DNA from: Miltoncostaea sp963771025 | GTDB taxonomy: Bacteria; Actinomycetota; Thermoleophilia; Miltoncostaeales; Miltoncostaeaceae | Length of the DNA: 64,000 bases | Assembly: GCA_963771025.1 (NCBI GenBank) | Contig: CAVYRL010000004.1 | Span: 320,401-384,400, forward strand | Direction of reading: 5' to 3' | Shown here: piece by piece, positions 26,049 through 33,348 of the stretch | Position numbering within the stretch: the first letter of the stretch is position 1 | How the letters are laid out: the number at the start of each line of letters is the position of its first letter | The notes under the pieces: generated by a model | The model's database searches: none | The model's input: only the letters and a program-made list of their open reading frames with translations | What the model was told of the DNA's origin: nothing | Program-made: the position numbers and the translations under genes

Positions 26049-26366
26049 ATGGTGAAGGCGATCTACGTCGTATACCGCAGGCCGGAGCTGACCCGGGAGG
26101 AGTTCGCCCGGCACTGGACCGAGGTGCACGCCCCCATCGCGGAGAAGCTGCCGCACATCCGCAGCTACACCATCCACCCGGTGACCGCGGCGATGGAGAT
26201 CGAGGGCACCAAGGAGGCCGACGGCTTCGCGGTGTGCGTCTGGGACACGCAGGAGGACTTCGAGAAGGCGCTCGCCAGCCCGGAGATGGCCGCGGCGGGC
26301 GAGGACGCGGCGAAGATGGCCCGCCACTTCGAGTTCTACCTCGTGGACGACCACACGATCATCTAG
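26049..26366 (+). CDS. EthD domain protein
   Basis: The 105-residue ferredoxin-like (dimeric alpha-beta barrel) protein starts with an ATG behind GAGAGGAG. It shows the EthD pattern MVKAIYVVYRRPELTREEF, HWTEVHAPIAEKLP and a C-terminal VDDHTII. Proteins of this family accompany ether- and polyketide-degrading oxidases or act as small cyclases or decarboxylases. It closes the operon headed by the CoA-transferase-like pair. Its last 8 bp overlap tail to tail with the AttH-like gene on the other strand. Confidence 0.87.
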   Translation: MVKAIYVVYRRPELTREEFARHWTEVHAPIAEKLPHIRSYTIHPVTAAMEIEGTKEADGFAVCVWDTQEDFEKALASPEMAAAGEDAAKMARHFEFYLVDDHTII

Positions 26367-27408
26367 GCGACGGTGCCGGCTCGCGCTCGGGCCGGTAGCG
26401 CGCGTGGACGCCGAGTCCGGTCTCGGCGTAACCGTGGCCCTCGACTCCGTCGAGGGCGAACCGGCAGCCGTTGTCGATCTGCCCGTCCAGGCGTGCGCGA
26501 ACGGCGGCGTCGGTGACGTCGTGCCGGTCGCGGCCGGGGGCCGCGCCCCCCGGGTCGGCCGTGTAGCCGACGGCGCTCAGGTACATGCGGGTGCGCACCT
26601 CCAGCGTCAGGGCGCGACGGGCGCCCGAGGCGAACACCAGGGCGAGCCGCCCCGCCCGCAGGAGGGTGCCGTCGAACTCGAGGTCGTGCTCGGCGCCGAC
26701 GACGCGGTCGGCCACGCCGGTCTCGCCCATCAGCCACCCGTTGGTGAACACGCGCCGTCCCGACGCGGTCTCGTAGAGCAGGGCGTAGAGCGCGGAGTCC
26801 GGCAGCTCGGCGCCGCAGAACACCACGAGCCCACGCCGGGGCGCGCCCTCGTGTTTGCGCAGCCCCCAGCCACGGTCGCGGAAGCCCGCCCGGTCGACCA
26901 CGACCGTGTCGCGCCCCTCCACCGACACGACTCCGGAGTACCGCCCGGACTGGAAGAAGTTCATGTAGTCCGTGACCACCTCGCCCTTCAGCTCGATCCG
27001 GTTGCGCTCCGTCGCCACCGGGGCGAAGCGCGCCTCGTAGGTCAGGTCGAAGGCCACCGGACTCCCGGGGTCGTCCAGCACCAGCCGCACGCGCCTCAGC
27101 GGCTCGGCTACCTCGATCCGCACGGGGCCCACGGCGGGCCGGTCCGGGTCCTCGCCCGGGGCGAGCGGCTCGGCCGCGCGGTGGGCGTGCAGCGACCCCC
27201 GGGCGACGACACCGGCGAACGCGGTGCGCCGCCCGTCGTGGGGGTACACGGCGCGTCCGGTGTTCAGGATCATGTCGTCGTCCACCATCAGCAGGTGGTA
27301 GCAGCGCTCCGCCCACGCGCGGTGGTCGTGCAGGGTGACCGCGCGCGGGGCGACCAGCTGATGCGAGAAGAGCTCGTCGGCCGCGGTCAGCGGCGCCCGG
27401 TCGGTCAT
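26359..27408 (-). CDS. AttH/hydratase-like lipocalin-type protein (DUF7064/DUF7065-like), copy 3
   Basis: The 349-residue protein has the same two-part pattern as the other three copies: an ILNTGRAVYPHDGRRTAFAG block, YMNFFQSGRYSGVVSV, and the arginine-rich turn FRDRGWGLRKHEG, followed by a second barrel-like half ending in GHGYAETGLGVHARY. There is no signal peptide. Translation starts at an ATG overlapping the TGA of the upstream histidine phosphatase gene by 4 bp. It is the third gene of a leftward operon after two phosphatases. Function unproven; binding or hydration of a hydrophobic intermediate is the family-level guess. Confidence 0.68.
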   Translation of the reverse strand: MTDRAPLTAADELFSHQLVAPRAVTLHDHRAWAERCYHLLMVDDDMILNTGRAVYPHDGRRTAFAGVVARGSLHAHRAAEPLAPGEDPDRPAVGPVRIEVAEPLRRVRLVLDDPGSPVAFDLTYEARFAPVATERNRIELKGEVVTDYMNFFQSGRYSGVVSVEGRDTVVVDRAGFRDRGWGLRKHEGAPRRGLVVFCGAELPDSALYALLYETASGRRVFTNGWLMGETGVADRVVGAEHDLEFDGTLLRAGRLALVFASGARRALTLEVRTRMYLSAVGYTADPGGAAPGRDRHDVTDAAVRARLDGQIDNGCRFALDGVEGHGYAETGLGVHARYRPEREPAPSPR

Positions 27409-28094
27409 CGGCCGAGGCGGCGCATCGCATCCTGGTCGATCAGCGCACCCCGGGCCATCGCGATCTCGGCCACGCCCGCGGGCGTCCAGTTGAGCACCCC
27501 GACCCACCACCGCCCCTCGGCCTGCTCGAGCACGTTCACGCTCGCCCAGTCCTGACGGATGCGGTACGCGCGGTCCATCGGAATGCCCAGGAGGTGGGCG
27601 ACGAGGCCGCGGTTGATGCCGCCGTGCGCCACGACGACGACGTCCCGCTCGTCGCTGGCGGCCAGGATCTCCTCGAGCGCCGCGTCGGCGCGGGCCACCA
27701 CGGTGTTGAGCGACTCCCCGCCCGGCAGGGCCGCGTCGGGGTCGGCCAGCCAGCGCGGCGCGGCGGCGAAGACCTCCCGCGTGTGCGCCCCGTCGAAGTC
27801 GCCCAAAGAGATCTCGCGCAGCCGAGGGTCGAACCTCAGCGGACGCCCCTCGCCGGCGAGGAGGCGCGCGGTGTGGGCGGTGCGGTCCATCGGGCTCGCG
27901 TGGACCACGGTCACCGGGATGGTGGCGAAGGCCCGCCCGAGGGCCTCGGCCTGCTCGATGCCCCTGTCGGTGAGCGGGATCGGATCGTCGGAGTGCATGT
28001 AGCCGTCGGCCGTGAGGGCGTCGGTCTCGGCGTGCCGCACCAGGTAGAGGCGGCGCTCGACGGCCGGGTTGAGCGGCGGCGGGGCCTCAGCCAC
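27405..28094 (-). CDS. Histidine phosphatase family protein (1)
   Basis: The 229-residue protein has the phosphohistidine motif LYLVRHAETD near the N-terminus, the second-half VVVVAHGGINRGL and an acidic residue in LREISLGDFDG, so the phosphoglycerate-mutase-like active site is complete. Substrates of the family range from sugar phosphates to nucleotides and phosphorylated metabolites. It begins 8 bp inside the end of the preceding, related phosphatase. Two tandem phosphatases in a CoA-thioester island are unusual; dephosphorylation of a phosphorylated intermediate or of CoA derivatives is possible. Confidence 0.9.
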   Translation of the reverse strand: MAEAPPPLNPAVERRLYLVRHAETDALTADGYMHSDDPIPLTDRGIEQAEALGRAFATIPVTVVHASPMDRTAHTARLLAGEGRPLRFDPRLREISLGDFDGAHTREVFAAAPRWLADPDAALPGGESLNTVVARADAALEEILAASDERDVVVVAHGGINRGLVAHLLGIPMDRAYRIRQDWASVNVLEQAEGRWWVGVLNWTPAGVAEIAMARGALIDQDAMRRLGR

Positions 28095-28698
28095 GGCTGG
28101 TCACTGCCCGTGTGCGGAGCGGATCGAGGGGGCTCAGGTTGAGCATCTGCACCCTGAGTTCCTCCCCCCGCCGGGCGAGGATGGTGATGCCACCCGGGTC
28201 CTGCTGGATCAGGCATGCGTCCTGTGGGGGAAGGCCGAGCAGCTCCGCCAGCAGCACCGCGTTGGTCATGCGGTGGGCCACGACGATGGCGTCCCCCTCG
28301 GGGGGCAGGACGCCCATCACGGCGACGCGAAAGCGCGCCGCCAGGTCGGTCAGCGACTCGCCCCCGGGGGGGCGCAGCGCCGGGTCGCTCAGCACGCGTC
28401 CCAGCTCCGGCAGCTGGGACGCGGGCCGCCCCTCCCACTCGCCGAGGTCCATGCCGCCCAGCGCCGGGACGATGTCGACGGGCCGCCCGGCGGCCACGAT
28501 GCGCGCCGTCTCGATCGCCCGGGGGCGGTCGCTGGATGCGACCCGCGGCGCGTCGAGCGACGTGAGGAACTCCCGGGCCGCCTCCGCCTGCGCGCGTCCG
28601 GTCGCCGAGAGGCCGCGCGGGCTGCGGCTCTCCAGCCCCCCGCGGCCGTCGGCGGCGCCCTCTTCCTCACCATGGCGGAGCAGTGCGACAAGGGGCAT
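28087..28698 (-). CDS. Histidine phosphatase family protein (2)
   Basis: This 203-residue family member has the active-site motif VALLRHGEEEG and the second histidine in IVVAHRMTNAVLL. RPRAIETARIVA and LGEWEGRP complete the pattern. It is the first gene of the leftward operon behind operator site 7, which starts 25 bp upstream of its ATG. It resembles the next gene only at family level, so the tandem is an old duplication or two independent members. Confidence 0.9.
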   Translation of the reverse strand: MPLVALLRHGEEEGAADGRGGLESRSPRGLSATGRAQAEAAREFLTSLDAPRVASSDRPRAIETARIVAAGRPVDIVPALGGMDLGEWEGRPASQLPELGRVLSDPALRPPGGESLTDLAARFRVAVMGVLPPEGDAIVVAHRMTNAVLLAELLGLPPQDACLIQQDPGGITILARRGEELRVQMLNLSPLDPLRTRAVTSRG

Positions 28699-28722
28699 GG
28701 GGTGCTCGGAGGGAGAGAATTT

Positions 28723-28736
28723 CTACCGGACGGTAG
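28723..28736. promoter_or_regulatory. Operator-like inverted repeat (site 7)
   Basis: CTACCGGACGGTAG is a palindrome with perfect 6-bp arms (CTACCG/CGGTAG) around GA. It lies 25 bp upstream of the leftward histidine phosphatase operon. Confidence 0.75.
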
Positions 28737-28827
28737 ATAGAACGGTACGGTCTTCCGGAAGCGTCCGTCAATGACCCGGGTCGGCGATCACGCCTCCGAA
28801 ACACTTCGCGCCGAACGTGACAAACTG

Positions 28828-28839
28828 CCAAACGTTTGG
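28828..28839. promoter_or_regulatory. Operator-like inverted repeat (site 8)
   Basis: CCAAACGTTTGG is a perfect 12-bp palindrome followed by TAG. It lies 113 bp upstream of the rightward LLM gene and 92 bp from site 7, so each divergent operon in this 254-bp gap has its own copy. Confidence 0.8.
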
Positions 28840-28952
28840 TAGAAAAACGGCGTCGCGGCGTAGGCCCCGAGGGCCGGCGAGCGTCGCCGCTCATCCAGAG
28901 AACCAGGCCCGCGGGCGGGCGTGCGCGCCTAGGGCGGAGGAGGCCCGGAGAC

Positions 28953-30032
28953 ATGCGGATCGGATACCTGATCGACCTCCACAAGGGCGGCTACGAGCAG
29001 CCGATGCCGAGCCCCCAGGACGCGCACGACACGATGGAGGCGATGATCGAGGAGGGCGTCGTCGCCGAGCGGTCGGGCTTCCACTCGATCCAGATCCCCG
29101 ACCGGCACGGGCGCACCGAGTGCTACTTCCCGGGGCCGGAGCAGATCCTCACGATCCTGGCGCGCGAGACCGACAGGGTCGCGATCGGCTCGTTCACCTG
29201 GCTGGCCACCCTCTTCCACCCGATGAAGGGCGCCGAGCAGTTCGCGGTGATCGACAACCTGTCGCAGGGGCGGCTCTACACCACGGTCTCTCGTGGGTTC
29301 CACCCGGGCTACTGGCAGCAGTTCGGCATCCCGCAGGAGAAGCTGCTCGGCCGCTTCCTCGATGCCGTCAAGATCTGGCGTGAGGCGGTCAAGGGAGAGC
29401 GCTTCACCTACGAGGGCAAGTACTGGCAGGTGGAGAACGGGCTGCTGGCGCCCCAGCCCTACCAGCCGGGCGGCTGGCCCATCTGGGGCGGCGGCAACGC
29501 CACGCCCGCGGCCATCACGCGCTCGGCGACCTACGGCTCCGCCTGGACCTGTGACCCCTTCCCGCTCATGAAGGAGACCTGGGACGCACAGGTCGGCGGC
29601 TACCGCGCGGAGGCCGAGCGGCTCGGCAAGAAGCCGTTCGTGGTCCTGATGCGCGACGGCTGGGTGGCCGACACCTTCGAGGAGGCGGCCCAGGAGTTCG
29701 GGACCCACTTCGTCGAGGAGATGCGCTTCTACTACCGCCAGGGCATCTTCACCCACCACCCCGACTTCCAGAGCGAGGCGGACATCACGCCCGAGCGCGG
29801 GGCGCCTCACCTGGTGATGGGCACGCCGGATCAGTGCATCTCCCAGCTCGAGATGTACCACGAGGACTTCGGCGTCAACTACTTCACGCTGCGCTTCCGG
29901 ATGCCGACCGGGCCCTCCATGGAGAAGGCCCACGAGCAGATCCAGAAGTTCGGCGAGGAGGTCGTCCAGCCGATCCACCGCAAGTACCCGGCCCCCGACC
30001 ACCCCGCCATCCCCGCGGCCTGCCGTTGGTAG
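28953..30032 (+). CDS. LLM-class flavin/F420-dependent oxidoreductase (2 of 6)
   Basis: The ATG at 28953 follows a GGAGG-containing leader and gives 359 residues; an earlier in-frame start at 28836 would overlap the operator. The luciferase-like barrel is clear: MRIGYLIDLHKGG, SIQIPDRHGRTECYFPGP, GSFTWLATLFHPMKGAEQ, YTTVSRGFHPGYWQQFG and WPIWGGGNATPAA. It heads a five-gene operon (LLM, metallo-hydrolase, HyuB, HyuA, AttH-like), so it probably creates or consumes the substrate of the carboxylase-like pair, for example by oxidising an alcohol to a ketone. Confidence 0.9.
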   Translation: MRIGYLIDLHKGGYEQPMPSPQDAHDTMEAMIEEGVVAERSGFHSIQIPDRHGRTECYFPGPEQILTILARETDRVAIGSFTWLATLFHPMKGAEQFAVIDNLSQGRLYTTVSRGFHPGYWQQFGIPQEKLLGRFLDAVKIWREAVKGERFTYEGKYWQVENGLLAPQPYQPGGWPIWGGGNATPAAITRSATYGSAWTCDPFPLMKETWDAQVGGYRAEAERLGKKPFVVLMRDGWVADTFEEAAQEFGTHFVEEMRFYYRQGIFTHHPDFQSEADITPERGAPHLVMGTPDQCISQLEMYHEDFGVNYFTLRFRMPTGPSMEKAHEQIQKFGEEVVQPIHRKYPAPDHPAIPAACRW

Positions 30033-31066
30033 GCCCGCCGCCCGAGAGCTGGGCGGTCGATCCCCAGCGGGCCGGCGCCTGGGAGATCGAGCCCGGCCTG
30101 TGGCAGCTGCGACTGCCGTTGCCGTGGGACACCATCGGCACGGTCAACGCCTTCGCGATCAGGCGCGACGACGGCATCATGCTCGTCAACTGCGGGTCGG
30201 CCGGCGACCGCACCTGCCGGGACGCCCTGGCGACCGCGATGGCGGTGGCCGGGCTCTCGCTGTCGGAGGTGCGCCTGCTGGTCGCCACCCACACGCACTC
30301 CGACCACGTCGGCCTCGCGGCGTGGGTCATCCAGGAGAGCGGCTGCCGCTTCCTGATGCACCCGGCCTCGGCCCATTTCTACGACGCCATGCGCGAGCCG
30401 GAGCGGATCGGTGCCATCCGGCGAGCGCGGGCGGTCCGCGAGGGCGTGCCGCCGGAGCGGCTCGACGACTGCGGCGACGTCCGCGAAGAGCTCGAGGGCG
30501 TCATGGCCCCGGTCGCGCCGGACGCGCCGCTGGTGGGCGGCATGCGCCTGCCCTCTCTGCTCGGCGACTGGGAGGTGGTCGAGACGCCGGGGCACGCGCC
30601 CTCGCACGTCTGCCTGGTGCAGCGCGGGAGCGGCCTCGCGATTGTGGGCGACCTCGTCGCCCGCACGTTCGCCCCCTACCTGGACTACGGCTACACGCCC
30701 GACCCGGTCGCGGAACTGCTCGACTCGCTCGACCGGGTCAACGCGATCGACGGCGTCCGGCTCGGCCTTCCCGGGCACGGCCGGCCCCTGGAGGACGTCG
30801 CGGTCGCGATCGCCACCTACCGCGACGGGATCCACGGACGACTCAGGGACGCGCAGGCAGCGGTCGCGGCCGGGCCGGCGGGGGCCTACGAGATGACCCG
30901 GCGCATGTTCGGTGAGCCGACCTCGGACCAGAGCGCCGTCTGGCTCATGTGCGAGACGCTCTGTTACCTGAAGCACCTGCGCAACGCGGGTGCGGTCGTC
31001 CGCGACGAGAACGCGCTCGGTGCCTACCGCTACCGGCTGGCGCCCGCCCAGAGGGGGAGCTCATGA
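30026..31066 (+). CDS. MBL-fold metallo-hydrolase
   Basis: The metallo-beta-lactamase fold is shown by THTHSDHVG (first metal site), TPGHAPSHVC, the bridging Asp in IVGDLVA and the late His in LGLPGHGRP. There are also about 100 extra residues at the C-terminus. The likely start is the TTG at 30026, overlapping the LLM stop; no ATG or GTG is available before the fold begins, so this start is provisional. Glyoxalase-II-like hydrolysis of thioesters or lactones is the usual role, and a thioesterase or lactonase would fit this operon. It is coupled to HyuB by a 4-bp ATGA overlap. Confidence 0.85.
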   Translation: MVGPPPESWAVDPQRAGAWEIEPGLWQLRLPLPWDTIGTVNAFAIRRDDGIMLVNCGSAGDRTCRDALATAMAVAGLSLSEVRLLVATHTHSDHVGLAAWVIQESGCRFLMHPASAHFYDAMREPERIGAIRRARAVREGVPPERLDDCGDVREELEGVMAPVAPDAPLVGGMRLPSLLGDWEVVETPGHAPSHVCLVQRGSGLAIVGDLVARTFAPYLDYGYTPDPVAELLDSLDRVNAIDGVRLGLPGHGRPLEDVAVAIATYRDGIHGRLRDAQAAVAAGPAGAYEMTRRMFGEPTSDQSAVWLMCETLCYLKHLRNAGAVVRDENALGAYRYRLAPAQRGSS

Positions 31067-33348
31067 CCACCGCCGCACCCGGCCCGTCGTTCGACGGCCG
31101 CACCTACCCGTACATGCCGCCCCGGGAGCCGCCCGAGGCGGTGGCGCCCCTGCTGCACGCCGAGCGCGGCGACGTCGACTCCACCACCTTCGAGGTGCTG
31201 CGCCACGCGCTCTGGAACCTCAACATGGAGCACGGCAACGCGATCATCCGCACCTCGGGGTCCCCGGTGGTGGTCTACGCCCACGACTTCAACCCGGTGA
31301 TCCTGGACGAGGCCGGGGACTACGTCTTCTTCGGCCCGTGGCTCCAGTACCTGGTCGCCGCCACCAGCCCGGCGGTCAAGTGGATCCTGGAGAACCGCCA
31401 CCCGCGCCCGGGCATCGAGCCGGGCTGCATGTTCATGACCAACGACCCCTGGATCGGGGCCACCCACCAGTCCGACCTCACGATGCTGGCGCCGGTCTTC
31501 TGGGAGGGCCGCATCTTCTCGTGGGTGGGCAACAGCCTCCATCACCAGGACCTGGGCGGCACCGCCCCCGGGGGGTTCAACCCCGTGGCGGCCGACATCT
31601 TCTGGGAGTCGGGGATGATACCGCCGGTGCGGGTCGTCGAGGACGGCGAGCTGCGCGTGGACCTCGAGGAGGAGTTCATGCGGCGCTCGCGCATGCCCGA
31701 GCTCGTCGCCGTGGACCTCCGCGCGCAGATCGCCGGCTGCAAGGTGGCCGTCGCCCGTATGGAGACGCTGCTCGCGCGCTACGGGCCCGGGACGGTCAAG
31801 GGCGTGATGAAGAAGATCCAGGACGACTCCGAGGCCGCGTTCCTGCGCCGCCTGGCCACGATCCCCGACGGCGAGTGGCGCGAGGAGGCCTTTCTCGAGA
31901 TGGCCGTCCCCGGCGACCGCGCGCTGTATCGCAACTCGCTTGTGCTGCGGAAGACCGGCGACCGCCTGGAGTTCTCGAACGAGGGCACCGACCCTCAGAT
32001 CGGCACCCTCGGTTGCACCCTGGCGGCCTGGTCGGGGGCGATCGGGGCGATGGTCAACTCACAGCTCATGTTCGACCAGCTGTTCGCGATCCAGGGCGCT
32101 TTGCGCCACATCGACTTCAACGCCGAGCCGGGGACCCTCACCTCGGCCCTGCACCCCTCGGCCCTCAGTCTGGCGCCGCTCACGCTCGACCAGTGCATCG
32201 CCCTGGCCGGCCTCTGCATCTCGAAGATGCTGAGCGCGAGCGACGACCCGGAGCTGCGCAAGGAGGGGGCCTCGTGCATGGGCTGCACCGCGTTCCCGAT
32301 CGCCGCCTTCTCGGGCGCGTACGACAACGGCCAGCCCTTCGCCACGCTCTTCCTGGAGGGGGTCGGCGCCGCCCTCGCCGGCAGCTCGTGGAAGGACGGG
32401 CTCGACGTCGGCGGATGGCCCTGGGACCCCCAGGTCGTGATGCCGAACGTCGAGGAGTTCGAGTCGACGTTCCCGATCCTGTACCTCTGGAAGCGGGTGC
32501 TGCCCGACTCGGGCGGTGCCGGGCGCCACCGAGGCGGCAACAGCATGGACCTGGGCGTGGTGGTGCACGGCGTCAACACGATCGCCCACCACACCGCCTC
32601 GGCCGCCCACTGCGCGGTGCCCGGCCCGCCGCTCGCCGGCGGCTATCCCTCGAGCCTCAACACCTACACGCTCCTGCGCGGCACGGACGTGCTCGAGCGC
32701 TTCGCCGGCGGGGTGGTGCCGGGCCTCGACGAGCTGTCGTCCGCCTCCCAGGAGACCCTTCCCGCCAAGGCCTTCGGCGTCCCGCAGAACGTCGGGGACG
32801 TCTACGTCATGAGCTGGACCGGGGCCGGGGGCTACGGCGACCCGATCGAGCGCCCGCCGGATGAGGTGCTCGCCGACGTCCTGGCCGAGGCGGTCACCGC
32901 CGGCGAGGCCGAGCGCCTGTACGGGGTCGTGATCCGTGACGCAGAGGTGGACGGCGCGGCCACCGACGCGGGGCGGGCCGCCGTCGTCGCGGACCGGCTC
33001 ACCTGGAGCGGGCCGGCGCACTCCCGCGCGGCCGCTGCGGGCACGGAGCTGCGCGAGGTGGGCCCGGAGCTGGTGGTGGTGGCCGAGGACGGCGCCCAGG
33101 CACTTGCCTGCGGCGCCTGCCGGACGGTGCTCTCGACGGTGGACGGCAACTGGAAGGACGGCGCGCGCGTGCGTGAGATCCCGCTCGAGCAGGGCAACCG
33201 GCACCAGCCCCCGGTGGCCACGCTCACCGACGACGACGTGGTGCTGCGCCAGTTCGCCTGCCCGGGCTGCGGCCGGCTGCTCGACAACGAGGTGCGCCGC
33301 TCCGCGGAACCGCCCCTCTGGGATTTCCGGCTCCTCGGGGGGGTGTGA
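31063..33348 (+). CDS. Hydantoinase B/acetone-carboxylase-like subunit with fused zinc-binding gamma-like domain (copy 2)
   Basis: The 761-residue protein matches copy 1 over the HyuB core (EVLRHALWNLNMEHGN, TNDPWIGATHQSD, LPDSGGAGRHRGGN). Its last 100 residues carry a four-cysteine site: C683/C686 in LACGACRTVL and C733/C736 in FACPGCGRLLDNE, with a GNWKDGARVREIPL stretch between. This reads like the acetone carboxylase gamma subunit, which binds a metal and is usually a separate protein. The fusion argues that this pair is an ATP-dependent ketone carboxylase or close relative rather than a hydantoinase. The GTG of HyuA overlaps its TGA. Confidence 0.9.
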   Translation: MTTAAPGPSFDGRTYPYMPPREPPEAVAPLLHAERGDVDSTTFEVLRHALWNLNMEHGNAIIRTSGSPVVVYAHDFNPVILDEAGDYVFFGPWLQYLVAATSPAVKWILENRHPRPGIEPGCMFMTNDPWIGATHQSDLTMLAPVFWEGRIFSWVGNSLHHQDLGGTAPGGFNPVAADIFWESGMIPPVRVVEDGELRVDLEEEFMRRSRMPELVAVDLRAQIAGCKVAVARMETLLARYGPGTVKGVMKKIQDDSEAAFLRRLATIPDGEWREEAFLEMAVPGDRALYRNSLVLRKTGDRLEFSNEGTDPQIGTLGCTLAAWSGAIGAMVNSQLMFDQLFAIQGALRHIDFNAEPGTLTSALHPSALSLAPLTLDQCIALAGLCISKMLSASDDPELRKEGASCMGCTAFPIAAFSGAYDNGQPFATLFLEGVGAALAGSSWKDGLDVGGWPWDPQVVMPNVEEFESTFPILYLWKRVLPDSGGAGRHRGGNSMDLGVVVHGVNTIAHHTASAAHCAVPGPPLAGGYPSSLNTYTLLRGTDVLERFAGGVVPGLDELSSASQETLPAKAFGVPQNVGDVYVMSWTGAGGYGDPIERPPDEVLADVLAEAVTAGEAERLYGVVIRDAEVDGAATDAGRAAVVADRLTWSGPAHSRAAAAGTELREVGPELVVVAEDGAQALACGACRTVLSTVDGNWKDGARVREIPLEQGNRHQPPVATLTDDDVVLRQFACPGCGRLLDNEVRRSAEPPLWDFRLLGGV

